Origin: Terriglobus roseus
GTDB taxonomy: Bacteria; Acidobacteriota; Terriglobia; Terriglobales; Acidobacteriaceae
DNA: 64,000 bases
Direction of reading: 5' to 3'
Assembly (NCBI RefSeq): GCF_900105625.1
Contig: NZ_FNSD01000001.1
Location: 2,294,001-2,358,000 of the forward strand
A program made the translations under genes and the position numbers. The notes beneath the pieces were generated by a model, which saw only the letters and a list, made by a program, of their open reading frames with translations, did no database searches and had not been told where the DNA came from. Shown here one piece after another: positions 1 through 8,984 of the stretch; position 1 is the first letter of the stretch, and each line of letters starts with the position of its first letter.

Positions 1-1817
1 TACGTGCCGGCAAGTGCTGCGCTCATGGTCGGGGCGATGCTGCCGCCCTTGCCGCTGACGCCAGACTTCGGCTCGAATGCGGTGCCTTCGACCCAGCCGT
101 CATGCAGGGCCTTCTGCCATGCCGCGGCGTCGCCGCCCTTGGCGTAGGTCTTGAAGTTTGCCTGAACGACTTCGTGCGAGGTCATCTGCGCGTTGTCGAG
201 GGCAGCCTGCAGCATGTCATGCGCAGTCTTGCCACCGTAGAGCGGATCGATCATCGGCTGGATGACGGAGATGGTGCCGTCATACGAGCGGGCATCGGAC
301 CAGCTCTCAAGGTAATGTGCCGCGTTGACGTGCCAGTGAGCGCGCTGTGCGGTTTCATCGAGGTACAAACCGTGGTGCGCGACGAACGGCACCTTGGTCA
401 TGGCATCGCCGAAGCGGAGGTCAGCCGGTGCGTTGTACGCCGGGTTTGCACCCAGCATAACGAGGACGCGAACCTGGCCGGCGCGCATGGCGCTGACGAG
501 AGCCTTCAGATCCTGGCCGCCTACCGAGGGCAGAGCCTGGACCGTCTCGGTGTAGACCACGGTCGATCCGACTGCGCCGAGCTGTGCGTTCAGGGCATGC
601 GCGGCAGCCTGTACCGCGGGCGAACTCTGCTCACCGGCGACAACGACTGCCTTGCTGCCAGCCTTCTTCAGGTCGGCAACCACTTCCTTGAAGAACTTCT
701 CAGCCCACTCGCTGCCATTAAAGCCCGAACCGGAGACGAGTGCTGCTGCAAACTTTTCGATGTCGCTGGGCTTCAGGCCGAGGCGATGCTCTGCCTTGCC
801 ACCGGTCACCGTCGGCATGCTTTCGACGACGTACAGGCGGTTCATGACCTTGCCGGTCTCGTAGCGATGACGCTCAGCGTACGCAGCCGACATGGGCAGG
901 AAACCCGGGAAGGCGTTGGACGAGAGGAAGTCGGCATCGAGCGACAGGATCACATCGGCATTTTCGAGCTTGTACTGTGCGTCGTAGAAGTCGCCCAGGG
1001 CAGCCTTCGACGCGATGCGTGCCGAGTCATTGTTGACGGGGGACCACTGCACCAGCTTCGCGCTCGGATACTTGGCCACGAACTGCTTCCACTGCGCCGC
1101 CAGCGAGGGCGAAACGATGGGCTCGCTCAGGACATACACGCCCTGGCCGCCACCGCTCATCTGCAGGGCACTGCGAAGCGCGTCCGAGAAAGCACCGAAG
1201 TCAGAGTTCAGCGTAGCGCCACCGACGTGCTTGATCACGTGGGCCGAGCGGTCCGGGTCATACAGGTCCAGCAGGGTCGCCTGGGTAAAGACGTCCGAAC
1301 GACCCTTGGAGACCGGGTGCTCCGGGTTACCATCGATCTTGATGGGCCGGTACGCCTCGCTCTTCACCAGCACCGGTACAGCACCAGTGGGGAACGGATA
1401 GGCCGTTGCGAAGTAGTTCGGCTTGCCGAGGACGAGGTCTTCGGGCGACTTCACGTAGGCGAAGATCGGCTCGTCCGGCTGCTTGGTGCAACCGGTGGTT
1501 GCGGCCAGCGCCAGCGACGCGCCCATGACCTTCATGAAGCCGCGGCGGCTCACGCCGTCGGTCAGTTCGGATGCCTGCCGCGGAAACTCCTCGTGCAGCA
1601 TGTCTTCAAAACCCGGCGCGTCGGAGAGCTCGTTCATGCTCTGCCAGAAGCGCTTTCCGTTCTTGCCGTCCAAGCGCTTGCGCACGTCGGCCAGAGTCAG
1701 CTTCGCTGACTGGATCGTCGTGACAACCGTCGTGCTGGCAGTCGCGGGGGCGGTTGCGTCGAAATTTACTGACTCAGCCATTCCGTTTCCGTTCTTTTCC
1801 GTGTACGAGGTGCTCAT
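1..1817 (-). CDS. actB: ActB, molybdopterin-oxidoreductase-like subunit of alternative complex III (3' part cut by window edge)
   Basis: About 605 codons are present and the gene runs off the left edge, so the iron-sulfur C-terminal half is not visible. The ATG at 1817 overlaps the actA stop as ATGA, which fixes the start. Residues 91-92 are an RR pair in SRRGFMKVMGASLA, followed by a hydrophobic stretch and Cys110. This is a Tat-like motif set about 90 residues in, as is usual for the annotated 'Tat-variant-translocated' ActB family. Downstream sequence matches the molybdopterin-oxidoreductase-like fold (for example IKIDGNPEHPVSKG and VVVAGEQSSPAVQAAAHALN). In this family the domain forms the periplasmic part of a quinol-oxidising complex that replaces bc1. 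The actA-actB order agrees with known act operons. Confidence 0.9.
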   Translation of the reverse strand, partial: MSTSYTEKNGNGMAESVNFDATAPATASTTVVTTIQSAKLTLADVRKRLDGKNGKRFWQSMNELSDAPGFEDMLHEEFPRQASELTDGVSRRGFMKVMGASLALAATTGCTKQPDEPIFAYVKSPEDLVLGKPNYFATAYPFPTGAVPVLVKSEAYRPIKIDGNPEHPVSKGRSDVFTQATLLDLYDPDRSAHVIKHVGGATLNSDFGAFSDALRSALQMSGGGQGVYVLSEPIVSPSLAAQWKQFVAKYPSAKLVQWSPVNNDSARIASKAALGDFYDAQYKLENADVILSLDADFLSSNAFPGFLPMSAAYAERHRYETGKVMNRLYVVESMPTVTGGKAEHRLGLKPSDIEKFAAALVSGSGFNGSEWAEKFFKEVVADLKKAGSKAVVVAGEQSSPAVQAAAHALNAQLGAVGSTVVYTETVQALPSVGGQDLKALVSAMRAGQVRVLVMLGANPAYNAPADLRFGDAMTKVPFVAHHGLYLDETAQRAHWHVNAAHYLESWSDARSYDGTISVIQPMIDPLYGGKTAHDMLQAALDNAQMTSHEVVQANFKTYAKGGDAAAWQKALHDGWVEGTAFEPKSGVSGKGGSIAPTMSAALAGT

Positions 1818-2746
1818 CGGTGGCAGACCTCGCAGCTCTGCAGCTCATTCGGGGTACGAATGCGGTACTTGTCCGCCAGGTAGGTTCCCAGCGCCTGTTG
1901 CGAGGTGAACTTGTGGTAGCTGGCTGGCAGGATCGCCATGGGCGGTACGTCGGTCATGGTCTTGCCCGCGCCGCTGAGTGCGTTGGGGGAAAGCTGGACG
2001 CCGCTGCCCTTGTTCGATTCGCCATCGCTGGTGCGAGCAGTTGCGTTGGGCTGCTGCTCGGCCTGCAGGAATGCCAGCTGCGGATTCACCGAGCCGGGGT
2101 CCTTCGTGGTGCAGGTGACTGCCTGTGCCGTGGGAGCGAGCTTGCCCGTCTCAGCGCACCAGACAGGCTTGTTGCTGGAGGCACCGGCCCATGCCATGTT
2201 GTAGATCTCACTGGTCGGACGGAGATTCTTGACCGGGTCACGATGGCAGTTGAGGCACCACTCCATCTGTAGCGAATTTTCCGCGTACATGATGGGCATC
2301 TCGTCGACGCGACCGTGGCAGCTGGCGCAGCCGATACCCTTGTTCACGTGAATCTCGTGGTTGAAGTACACGTAGTCCGGCAGGTCGTGGATACGGATCC
2401 ACTGGATCGATTCGCCCGTCGCCCAGCTCTTGCGAACCGGCTCCAGCATCTGCGCGTTGGTCCAGATCTCTGCATGACAGTTCATGCAGGTCTTGGTCGG
2501 CGGAATGCCTGCGTAGGCCGACTTCTCCACCGAGACGTGACAGTACTGGCACTGAATGCCAAGACCCTCAACGTGGTGGCGGTGCGAAAACGGTACCGGC
2601 TGGTCGGCGCGCTGTCCCTGCTTGGTTACCCAAGGGGAGCGCTGCAACTGGTTCAACGCCACGCCCAGTGCGACCACGATCAGGCCCGTCAACACCAGAG
2701 CGGCGCGGGCCAGAGCGTTCGAACTGCGGTCAAAAACTTGCGCCAT
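1814..2746 (-). CDS. actA: ActA, pentaheme cytochrome c subunit of alternative complex III
   Basis: A 310-residue protein with an N-terminal membrane anchor (about residues 13-33) and five CxxCH heme-attachment motifs: CQYCH, CMNCH, CASCH, CLNCH and CEVCH. The last motif lies one residue from the C-terminus. Five hemes and an N-terminal anchor match the ActA cytochrome of alternative complex III, which passes electrons from quinol towards soluble cytochrome c or an oxidase. It is the first act gene visible, with about 500 bp of apparently non-coding DNA upstream, so the operon promoter probably lies there. It overlaps actB by 4 bp. Residues 210-260, between hemes 4 and 5, are low-complexity and probably a flexible linker. 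Confidence 0.92.
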   Translation of the reverse strand: MAQVFDRSSNALARAALVLTGLIVVALGVALNQLQRSPWVTKQGQRADQPVPFSHRHHVEGLGIQCQYCHVSVEKSAYAGIPPTKTCMNCHAEIWTNAQMLEPVRKSWATGESIQWIRIHDLPDYVYFNHEIHVNKGIGCASCHGRVDEMPIMYAENSLQMEWCLNCHRDPVKNLRPTSEIYNMAWAGASSNKPVWCAETGKLAPTAQAVTCTTKDPGSVNPQLAFLQAEQQPNATARTSDGESNKGSGVQLSPNALSGAGKTMTDVPPMAILPASYHKFTSQQALGTYLADKYRIRTPNELQSCEVCHR

Positions 2747-3257
2747 GAGTGCGTCCTGCTTCCTCTAGTCCGTCCGGCAATCGTTCGCCCGGCGGGGGAA
2801 CGCTGTCCAGAATTCTTCAAAACACCCCGGGAAGAGCCGCAAAGTGGCTCTCCCTGTCCTGGCCTCAATACCTTTCGGTAAGGGCGGAGTCTAAGTCGGA
2901 TTTCTACCAAAACTATAGCAGTGCAATGACCCGGATAAACCTGCGCCAGTACCCGCCTGAGCTACTTTCCTTGGTTCAACTTCGATAATCGAACCCAGCG
3001 AAAAGTGCCGCTGCACAATATCTCGTGCACGCATTTCCTAAGTGTCGAAATGACCACAATATGTACCTTCTCGCGGAGGCATCCTGCTTGTAAATTACGG
3101 CCAATCTGGTCCGAGTTCGATCAGGCGATGATCGGTCAGAGGACCTTCCCAAGAGTGCCCGAGGAACGCGCTAAGCGCGGTGACGATCATCACAAATTGT
3201 CCCCGATCGATATCATCCGGCTCTTAATTTCGGTACTTGAGCCATGCCGGTCCCGAT
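2747..3257. other. Intergenic region between divergent actA and the glycosylase gene
   Basis: About 510 bp with no convincing gene; the short frames here show no ribosome binding sites or family signatures. It must carry the promoter of the act operon on the minus strand and that of the glycosylase gene on the plus strand. A small palindrome, TTCGAT-A-ATCGAA, lies at 2981-2993 and could be an operator, but 13 bp is short enough to occur by chance. I could not identify a clear -35/-10 pair. Confidence 0.4.
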
Positions 3258-3992
3258 ATGGGAGACTGGGTGGCAATGCCGCGCATGACTGCCACCCGCA
3301 AGCCGCCCTATCGCGCCGACGAGGCCATCGCAGCGCTCTCTGCTGCAGACCCGAAGCTGGCGCGGCTGATCGAGCGCGCCGGGCCCTTGCGGCTGCGCAT
3401 CTCCGGATCCCTTTCGCCGTTTGAGGCGCTGGCCGAGTCGATCATCTATCAGCAACTCCACGGCAAAGCGGCAGCTGCTATCCACGCACGCATGGTGGAA
3501 GGCTTTGTCGAGGTCTGCGGGATCGGCGTTCACCCGTCGCCGGAACATCTGCTGGAGTGCCCGACGCAGCAGCTGCGTTCCGCAGGCCTCTCCGCGAACA
3601 AGACGCTCGCACTGCGCGACCTGGCCGCCAAGACACTCGACGGAACCGTGCCGCCGCTGGCGAAGATCCGCCGCATGAGCGATGAGGCCATCATCGAGCA
3701 CCTGACGCAGGTACGCGGGATTGGCCGATGGACGGTGGAGATGATGCTGATCTTCCGCCTGGGTCGTCCGGATGTTTTCCCTACCAGCGACTACGGCGTG
3801 CGCAAGGGCTTCGCACTGACCTTCGGCAAACTGAAGCCCACGGACAAGATCACGCCCGCCGACCTGCCCAAGCCTGCGGAGATGGAGAAGCGTGCGAAGA
3901 AGTGGCACCCCTGGTGCTCGGTGGCGAGCTGGTATCTGTGGCGAGCCTGCGACCTGGCCAAGCCTGATGCGGCGGCGAAGCAGCCGATTTAA
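3258..3992 (+). CDS. DNA-3-methyladenine glycosylase II-like HhH-GPD protein
   Basis: About 244 residues. The helix-hairpin-helix is visible as VRGIGRWTVEMMLIF, followed by the GPD segment FPTSDYGVRKG. Its Asp (about residue 178) is the position of the catalytic Asp in AlkA-type base-excision glycosylases. The family removes alkylated bases such as 3-methyladenine from DNA. There is no N-terminal Ada or TBP-like extension and no C-terminal FeS cysteine motif, so it is closer to short AlkA forms than to Nth or MutY. I start it at the ATG at 3258; an upstream in-frame TTG at 3237 and an ATG at 3276 are alternatives. It is a monocistronic gene. Confidence 0.82.
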   Translation: MGDWVAMPRMTATRKPPYRADEAIAALSAADPKLARLIERAGPLRLRISGSLSPFEALAESIIYQQLHGKAAAAIHARMVEGFVEVCGIGVHPSPEHLLECPTQQLRSAGLSANKTLALRDLAAKTLDGTVPPLAKIRRMSDEAIIEHLTQVRGIGRWTVEMMLIFRLGRPDVFPTSDYGVRKGFALTFGKLKPTDKITPADLPKPAEMEKRAKKWHPWCSVASWYLWRACDLAKPDAAAKQPI

Positions 3993-4031
3993 GACTGTTC
4001 GAATCAGCGGCGTGTGACACTAGGGACACCC

Positions 4032-4199
4032 ATGGGCTTCCTGCTAATGATCGCGCGCGCATTCATCAACACCTTCGGCATTACGCAGCCGAGTGCCCAG
4101 GGCGAGCGCAACATGGCTTATTACATCGGTGGCCTGCTGGGGCTGATCGTGCTGGGCATGATTGTCGCGCTTGCAGCTTTTCTGCATCTGCGCGGATAG
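4032..4199 (+). CDS. Small single-pass membrane protein
   Basis: A 55-residue frame starting at the ATG at 4032, with an AGGGA-type ribosome binding site 7-8 bases upstream. The C-terminal half (from AYYIGGLLG to the end) is one strong hydrophobic helix rich in Gly, Leu and Ile, ending HLRG. An internal ATG at 4113 would give a 28-residue membrane peptide instead. No family was recognised. It converges on the secreted-protein gene that ends at 4203. Confidence 0.4.
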   Translation: MGFLLMIARAFINTFGITQPSAQGERNMAYYIGGLLGLIVLGMIVALAAFLHLRG

Positions 4200-4202
4200 A
4201 AC

Positions 4203-4943
4203 TCAGCGCTCGCGCACCATCCGCACAATGCCATACTCCTGCGGCGGCTGGAAGAGTCGAGGATCCGGCTCACTCCGATTGATGGACTGCATATCGAAGT
4301 CCTGCGCTCCGCCCCGCGGCTCAAAGCGCTTCACCTGCACATTCAGGCCGAGCAACGGCGAATACCAAAGCTCCTTCACTGTGGGCTCCGCATCTCCGAG
4401 GCGTGGTGAGACGGAGATCTCATGCGCGCCCTGCACCTGCAGGCTTTCCATTGTCTTTTGACCAATACTCTCGCGCGTGATCTTCAGACCGGCAGGCGTG
4501 GTCATGCTCGCGGGCAGAGGCAACGGATCGTCCACGGGCAGTGACGCTGCACGCACGGTGCACAGCCTGCGGACCGGTTCGCAGACCGTCAGCTCTTTGC
4601 GCGCCGGGTCGTAATAGTCCAATTCCGAAAGACGTGTGACATCCGTGTTGCCGGACGGCGAGAAGAAGCGACGCTCCTGAAAGATCCGTCCTGTGCTGTC
4701 ACGCGCCACGGTGCGGTGGTTGTACACCGTCACCTGCGAACCATCCTCCAAGCGACGTTTCCAGGTCGTCGTGACCGTCGCCTGGAATGGCGCACCGGGC
4801 TTCGCTGTAATCGTCAGGCTTTGGATCGTCTCGCGTGTGCCGCCGTCCGGCGCATACGTAACCTGCGCAGCCGCAGAGAGAGTTGACAGGGCGATGGCGG
4901 AAGCCAGCAGAGCGCTTCGCAGACTCTTCGCTGAAACGATCAT
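4203..4943 (-). CDS. Secreted hypothetical protein
   Basis: About 246 residues. I start at the ATG at 4943, which has AAGGAG about 12 bases upstream and begins a good signal peptide (SLRSALLASAIALSTLSAAAQ). The mature part is beta-rich, with many Thr and Val and two cysteines (CEPVRRLC) that could form a disulfide in the periplasm. I did not recognise a domain. A longer in-frame start at 4997 would bury the signal peptide and is less likely. It is followed on the same strand, convergently, by the small ORF at 4032-4199. Confidence 0.65.
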   Translation of the reverse strand: MIVSAKSLRSALLASAIALSTLSAAAQVTYAPDGGTRETIQSLTITAKPGAPFQATVTTTWKRRLEDGSQVTVYNHRTVARDSTGRIFQERRFFSPSGNTDVTRLSELDYYDPARKELTVCEPVRRLCTVRAASLPVDDPLPLPASMTTPAGLKITRESIGQKTMESLQVQGAHEISVSPRLGDAEPTVKELWYSPLLGLNVQVKRFEPRGGAQDFDMQSINRSEPDPRLFQPPQEYGIVRMVRER

Positions 4944-5005
4944 GAGAGCCGAGCTCCTTGTGAGCGGCAGTCTACGGCACCCGATGAGAGACCGCATCGG
5001 AAATG

Positions 5006-5365
5006 TCAGGAAGGCGTGGATTGGCGGTTGTACCGGTAGACCCAGTGGCGCTCGATGCCGCCGTGGGTCATTCTCACATCGCGTAACTCGCGAACGAAAA
5101 GGCTGCCGGCATCTTTGTGCTCGGTGAACCCCTCGTACTCATCCAGCGCTCGCAACATCTCTGGACCTTCCGGAATGGCAAACACTTCGCCGGGTACAGA
5201 TTCCAGTTCTCCATCGAAGACAAGGCCCGGATACTCACCCAGGTCGAGCAGACGTCCCTTCACCGTGCCGGTCCCGAGCGAGACGAACTGTCGCGTCAGG
5301 TGGCGAACCTCAGCCGGTGCACGGTCCGGATGCAGTGTCCCGTAGACGAACAAACCGAGCTTCAT
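5006..5365 (-). CDS. Gamma-glutamylcyclotransferase family protein
   Basis: A 119-residue GGCT-like protein. The N-terminal substrate-binding loop is VYGTLHPD (YGTL at residues 8-11), and the motif LDEYEGF places the family's catalytic Glu at about residue 78. The family cleaves gamma-glutamyl amino acids or peptides (glutathione-derived) to 5-oxoproline and the free amino acid or peptide. Its ATG overlaps the stop of the upstream OPT transporter as ATGA (5362-5365), so the two are translationally coupled. That suggests the enzyme acts on an imported peptide. The exact substrate cannot be told from sequence. Confidence 0.85.
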   Translation of the reverse strand: MKLGLFVYGTLHPDRAPAEVRHLTRQFVSLGTGTVKGRLLDLGEYPGLVFDGELESVPGEVFAIPEGPEMLRALDEYEGFTEHKDAGSLFVRELRDVRMTHGGIERHWVYRYNRQSTPS

Positions 5366-7758
5366 CCCTGCTCAAGCGGCTTGCGTGCGAAGTAGTAGAG
5401 CGAGAAGGCCAGCAGGGCGAACATTGCGATCGCGATGGGATCCCGGTACAGCGGGTTATGTTCGCTGAAGCGTGGGAAGAGCCAGTGGCCGCCGCGCTCT
5501 TCGGAGATGCTCTCCATGGCGGCGACCGCGACGCCCAGCAGACCGGTGATGCCGCCTGCCGCGATGAGGCCGCTGGCGAAGAGTGAGCCGGGGCTGATCT
5601 CGTCATTGTCCAGGTCGGTGAGCGCATCGTTGTTGGTGAGTGCGGCCTCCTGCTCGTCGACGGTGGGGAGGACGGGCATGCCCGCGTCGTCGTAGCGCAC
5701 GACGACCGTGGTGCCGACTGGTGCTACCGCAACGGCGCGATCGGCAAGGGCCAGCGCACGGTCTCGCGCACGTGCCTTCGCGACCGCGGCATCGGCCATC
5801 CAGCGCACGATGCTACCGACGAAGATGGCGAGCGTGGTCGCGATGGAGAGGTACGCGCCGACAGCCAGTGTGAGCGAACGGATGCCGGCAAGTTCCACCG
5901 CCAGCACCAGCGCGACGCCCAGCAGCACGAGCGACCAGGGCAGCTTGCGCGACAGGATGCCGTTGATGACCGTGGCCATCAGGCGGCCCTGCGGAGCGGC
6001 GACCTTTTCACTGCCGATGCCCTGCACCCATTGAATCTCAAGCTTGCCGGTCTGCCGGTTCATCAGGTACTTGCCGTCTTCCAACTGCGCGGAACCGATG
6101 GCGTTGATGAGCTCATAGTTCGTAGCGTCATTCACTTCGTGCTTGCTGCTGCTGTCCTTCGGATCGACGACGCTGATGTGCGGGCGCGTAAAAGCACCCT
6201 TGTCCTGCAGCCCTTCCGGCAGTGCTGACAGGCTATACGTCGCGGACGTGGGCATGGGACGGAAGCTCTCAAACGCCTTGTTCATCGCGCTGAGTGTGAG
6301 GCCGATGACAAAGGTCGACACGACCACGCCGATCATCACGGCGAGCTGCGTCTTCCACGGCGTTGCGCCGATGATGTAGCCCGTCTTCAGATCCTGAGCG
6401 GTATCACCTGCGTTACTCGCAGCGATGCAGACCACGCCGCCGATGGTGATGGCGAGCGCTCCGAAGGCGGGTGCGGTCCAGCCCTGCACGAGAAAGATGG
6501 CGGCGGTTGCCATGAGTGTCGCGATGGTCATGCCACTGACCGGCGATGCGGACGATCCAACGATGCCGACGATGCGTGCGCTTACCGTGACGAAGAGGAA
6601 TCCGAAGACAACGATCAGCAGCGCTGCTGCCAGGTTCGCCAGCGCCCCTACCTGCGCTCCAGGTACGGGCTTGAAGTAGAGGAAGGCCCACATGATGATG
6701 ATCAGCAGCACCGATCCGCCGTAGACAAAGCTGTTCGGCAGATCGTGAGAGGTGCGTGCGATCGTATCCGTGGTGTTGCCTGTGGTGGTCGCCGCGTTCT
6801 TCTTCGCTTTGAGAGAGCCGGTCACCGCGCTCACGATGGTCGGCAGCGTACGCAACAGCGTCAGGCAGCCCGCGGCGGCCACGGCGCCCGCGCCCATGGG
6901 GCGGATATACGTGCGCCACAGGTCGCTGGGGCTCATGTCATGGATGGGCACAGTGCCGGGATAGAGCGGCGCGGTCAGGTGCGATCCGAAGAAGTAGATG
7001 GCAGGCATCAGCACCAGCCAGCTGAAGACGCCGCCCGCCAGCATGATGCCCGCGATCTTTGGCCCGATGATGTAGCCGACGCCGAGGTATTCCGACGTCG
7101 CATCCACGCGAATCGAACCGCCCTTCAGCAGGTGCTGGTCGCCGATGTCGAAGTTCTTCGTCGGGGTGCCGGGCCAGAGCTTGAGCAGATTCTCATTCTG
7201 GAAGAGCGTGTAGAGCGACCCGAGCCCCATGCCGAGAAAGATGCGTGAGGCAAACGATCCGCCACGCTCGCCCGCGATCAGCACGTCCGCGCACGCCGTG
7301 CCTTCGGGATACAGGAGCGTTCCGTGCTCCTCGACAATGAGTTGTCGTCGCAGCGGAATCATGAAAAGAACGCCGATCCAGCCACCGAAGAGTGCCAGCG
7401 CAAAGATGCGTGCGTACTCCAGGTCAAAGCCCAGGAAGATCAACGCGGGCAATGTAAAGATGACGCCGCTGGCGATCGACTGGCCGGCGTTGCCGGTGGT
7501 CTGCACGATGTTATTTTCAAGGATCGACGACTTGCCCAGGACACGCAGGATGGAGATCGACAGCACCGAGATGGGGATCGAAGCCGCGACGGTCAGTCCG
7601 GCCTTCAGGCCCACGTAGACCGTGACCGCGCCGAACAGAATGCCGAAAAGCGCGCCGATCAACACGGCGCGGAACGTCAGCTCTGGCCGCGACTCGTGCG
7701 CGGGGACAAACGGTCGGAAGGCTGGGGTCTGCGGCGGGGGTGCGCTGGTTGTGGCCAT
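5362..7758 (-). CDS. OPT family oligopeptide transporter
   Basis: About 798 residues with roughly 15 hydrophobic segments. Characteristic OPT text includes SISILRVLG, ENNIVQTTGNAGQSIASGV, the loop LYPEGTACADVL, and SNAGDTAQDLKTGYIIG. The family is proton-coupled and imports oligopeptides, glutathione-like compounds or metal chelates across the inner membrane. I take the ATG at 7758 (MATTSAPPPQ) because upstream in-frame sequence is not membrane-protein-like. The 3' end overlaps the gamma-glutamylcyclotransferase gene by 4 bp. The divergent DUF5666 gene starts 170 bp away, so promoters of both lie in 7759-7927. Confidence 0.9.
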   Translation of the reverse strand: MATTSAPPPQTPAFRPFVPAHESRPELTFRAVLIGALFGILFGAVTVYVGLKAGLTVAASIPISVLSISILRVLGKSSILENNIVQTTGNAGQSIASGVIFTLPALIFLGFDLEYARIFALALFGGWIGVLFMIPLRRQLIVEEHGTLLYPEGTACADVLIAGERGGSFASRIFLGMGLGSLYTLFQNENLLKLWPGTPTKNFDIGDQHLLKGGSIRVDATSEYLGVGYIIGPKIAGIMLAGGVFSWLVLMPAIYFFGSHLTAPLYPGTVPIHDMSPSDLWRTYIRPMGAGAVAAAGCLTLLRTLPTIVSAVTGSLKAKKNAATTTGNTTDTIARTSHDLPNSFVYGGSVLLIIIMWAFLYFKPVPGAQVGALANLAAALLIVVFGFLFVTVSARIVGIVGSSASPVSGMTIATLMATAAIFLVQGWTAPAFGALAITIGGVVCIAASNAGDTAQDLKTGYIIGATPWKTQLAVMIGVVVSTFVIGLTLSAMNKAFESFRPMPTSATYSLSALPEGLQDKGAFTRPHISVVDPKDSSSKHEVNDATNYELINAIGSAQLEDGKYLMNRQTGKLEIQWVQGIGSEKVAAPQGRLMATVINGILSRKLPWSLVLLGVALVLAVELAGIRSLTLAVGAYLSIATTLAIFVGSIVRWMADAAVAKARARDRALALADRAVAVAPVGTTVVVRYDDAGMPVLPTVDEQEAALTNNDALTDLDNDEISPGSLFASGLIAAGGITGLLGVAVAAMESISEERGGHWLFPRFSEHNPLYRDPIAIAMFALLAFSLYYFARKPLEQG

Positions 7759-7927
7759 CTGCGAATCACTCGGGTGTTGACGTTCCTGTGCCACTCGGCG
7801 CAAGTGGAGCGAGTGTATCAGCGCCGCGCAGTTCGGCGTCATGGCATGATTCCGACGAACGCACCGCGTCTTTCCGTGAGAAAAAGCGTCTGAATGAGCA
7901 CGCGCCTGTGCGCATGAGGATCTGGAA

Positions 7928-8800
7928 ATGAGCCGCAATCCCTGGAAGTCTGCCGTTCTATGCTGTGCTTTTCTGTCTGCCGTAAGCCTTTCTGCCATGG
8001 CGCAGAACGCAACCACCGGGGGCGATCAGCAACCGCAGCCCGATGCCCAGACGGGTGCGCAGGCCAGTGCACAGGGCCGTGGCCCCGGCGGCCCTCGTCG
8101 CGCCGGTGGTGGCGTTCGCGGCACGGTCACAGCGGTCAGTGGCGCGAATGTCACGGTGAAGGACGAAGCCGGCACCACGTGGACTGTCATCACCACGGAC
8201 AACACGCGCATCATGCGGTCGCAGCAGGTAACCCCAATCAGCAGCGTGCAGGCGGGCGATGAGCTCATGGCCATGGGCATGCCCGATGCCGAGAAGCACG
8301 AGCTGCACGCCATGATGGTGATGGATGTCAGCGCGGCCGATGTCGCCAAGGCCAGGGCCAACATGGGCAAGACTTACATCGTCGGCCGTGTCACCGCGAT
8401 CGACGATACGAAGGTCACGGTGATGCGCACGGACAAGGTTTCGCAGACGATCAACCTGGACGAGACCACTTCCCTGCACAAGGGCGGCCGTATGAACCCG
8501 GACGCCATGCGAGCTATGGGAGTGGACGCGGGCATGATGGGTGGCGTGGGTGGCGGGATGGGCATGGGGGGTGGACGTCGAGGAGGTGGCCAGGGTACGC
8601 CGGGCGCCGGTGCTCCTCCACCCGAAGCAGGTGAGGCCATCACGCTTGCAGACGTGAAGGTCGGCGATAGCGTCCTTGGCATCGGTTCGATCAAGGGCGG
8701 CAGCTTCGTTCCGACGGATCTGCGTGTGCAGGACCGGCCGATGGGTGGACGCCGCGGCCCGGGTGGCAGTGGTGCATCGCCCGCAGCACCACCGCAGTAA
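7928..8800 (+). CDS. Secreted DUF5666-domain protein with Gly/Met-rich segment
   Basis: A 290-residue exported protein. The signal peptide ends near SLSAMAQ. Two related beta units follow: RGTVTAVSGANVTVKDEAG (about residues 61-79) and GRVTAIDDTKVTVMRTD (about 151-168). Each fits the DUF5666 pattern G-x-V-T-A-x-x-x-x-x-V-T-V. A third, weaker unit occurs near residue 240. Between the units is a low-complexity stretch of Gly, Met and Arg (about residues 200-225), and the tail is Gly/Pro/Ala-rich. The function of DUF5666 is unknown. The start is the ATG at 7928. Confidence 0.75.
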   Translation: MSRNPWKSAVLCCAFLSAVSLSAMAQNATTGGDQQPQPDAQTGAQASAQGRGPGGPRRAGGGVRGTVTAVSGANVTVKDEAGTTWTVITTDNTRIMRSQQVTPISSVQAGDELMAMGMPDAEKHELHAMMVMDVSAADVAKARANMGKTYIVGRVTAIDDTKVTVMRTDKVSQTINLDETTSLHKGGRMNPDAMRAMGVDAGMMGGVGGGMGMGGGRRGGGQGTPGAGAPPPEAGEAITLADVKVGDSVLGIGSIKGGSFVPTDLRVQDRPMGGRRGPGGSGASPAAPPQ

Positions 8801-8810
8801 GGGCTCAGAC

Positions 8811-8964
8811 GGGTGCCCCATTCTTTCGCGGCCCCATCGTGAAGGGTGGGTATTAGCACGAAGTGCGAACCGCCTTTCGCCCGGCGGCATCCTCAGCCCT
8901 AAGGGGAAAGGTCGCGCTAACGCGCGATAGCCCCACCCTTGCTTTCGCAAGAATTGGGCGCCCG
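8811..8964. repeat. Dispersed palindromic intergenic repeat, family A copy 1
   Basis: A non-coding element of about 154 bp with inverted ends. The left arm GGGTGCCCCATTCTT (from 8811) pairs with the right arm AAGAATTGGGCGCCC (to about 8963). Closely related ends occur at 32248-32406, and a variant occurs at 51118-51219. It sits between convergent genes (DUF5666 and the MFS permease), where it could fold in both transcripts. No coding potential or transposase is present. Confidence 0.7.
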
Positions 8965-8984
8965 GATTTGGAAGCCACTTCCGG

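Noticed and set aside
102-1709. Long plus-strand frame of 535 codons
   Set aside because: It lies antisense to actB, whose minus-strand frame has clear family sequence. High GC content gives long empty frames on the other strand.
3005-3424. Plus-strand frame of 139 codons upstream of and overlapping the glycosylase gene
   Set aside because: Different frame from the clear HhH-GPD gene, with no domain and a poor start.
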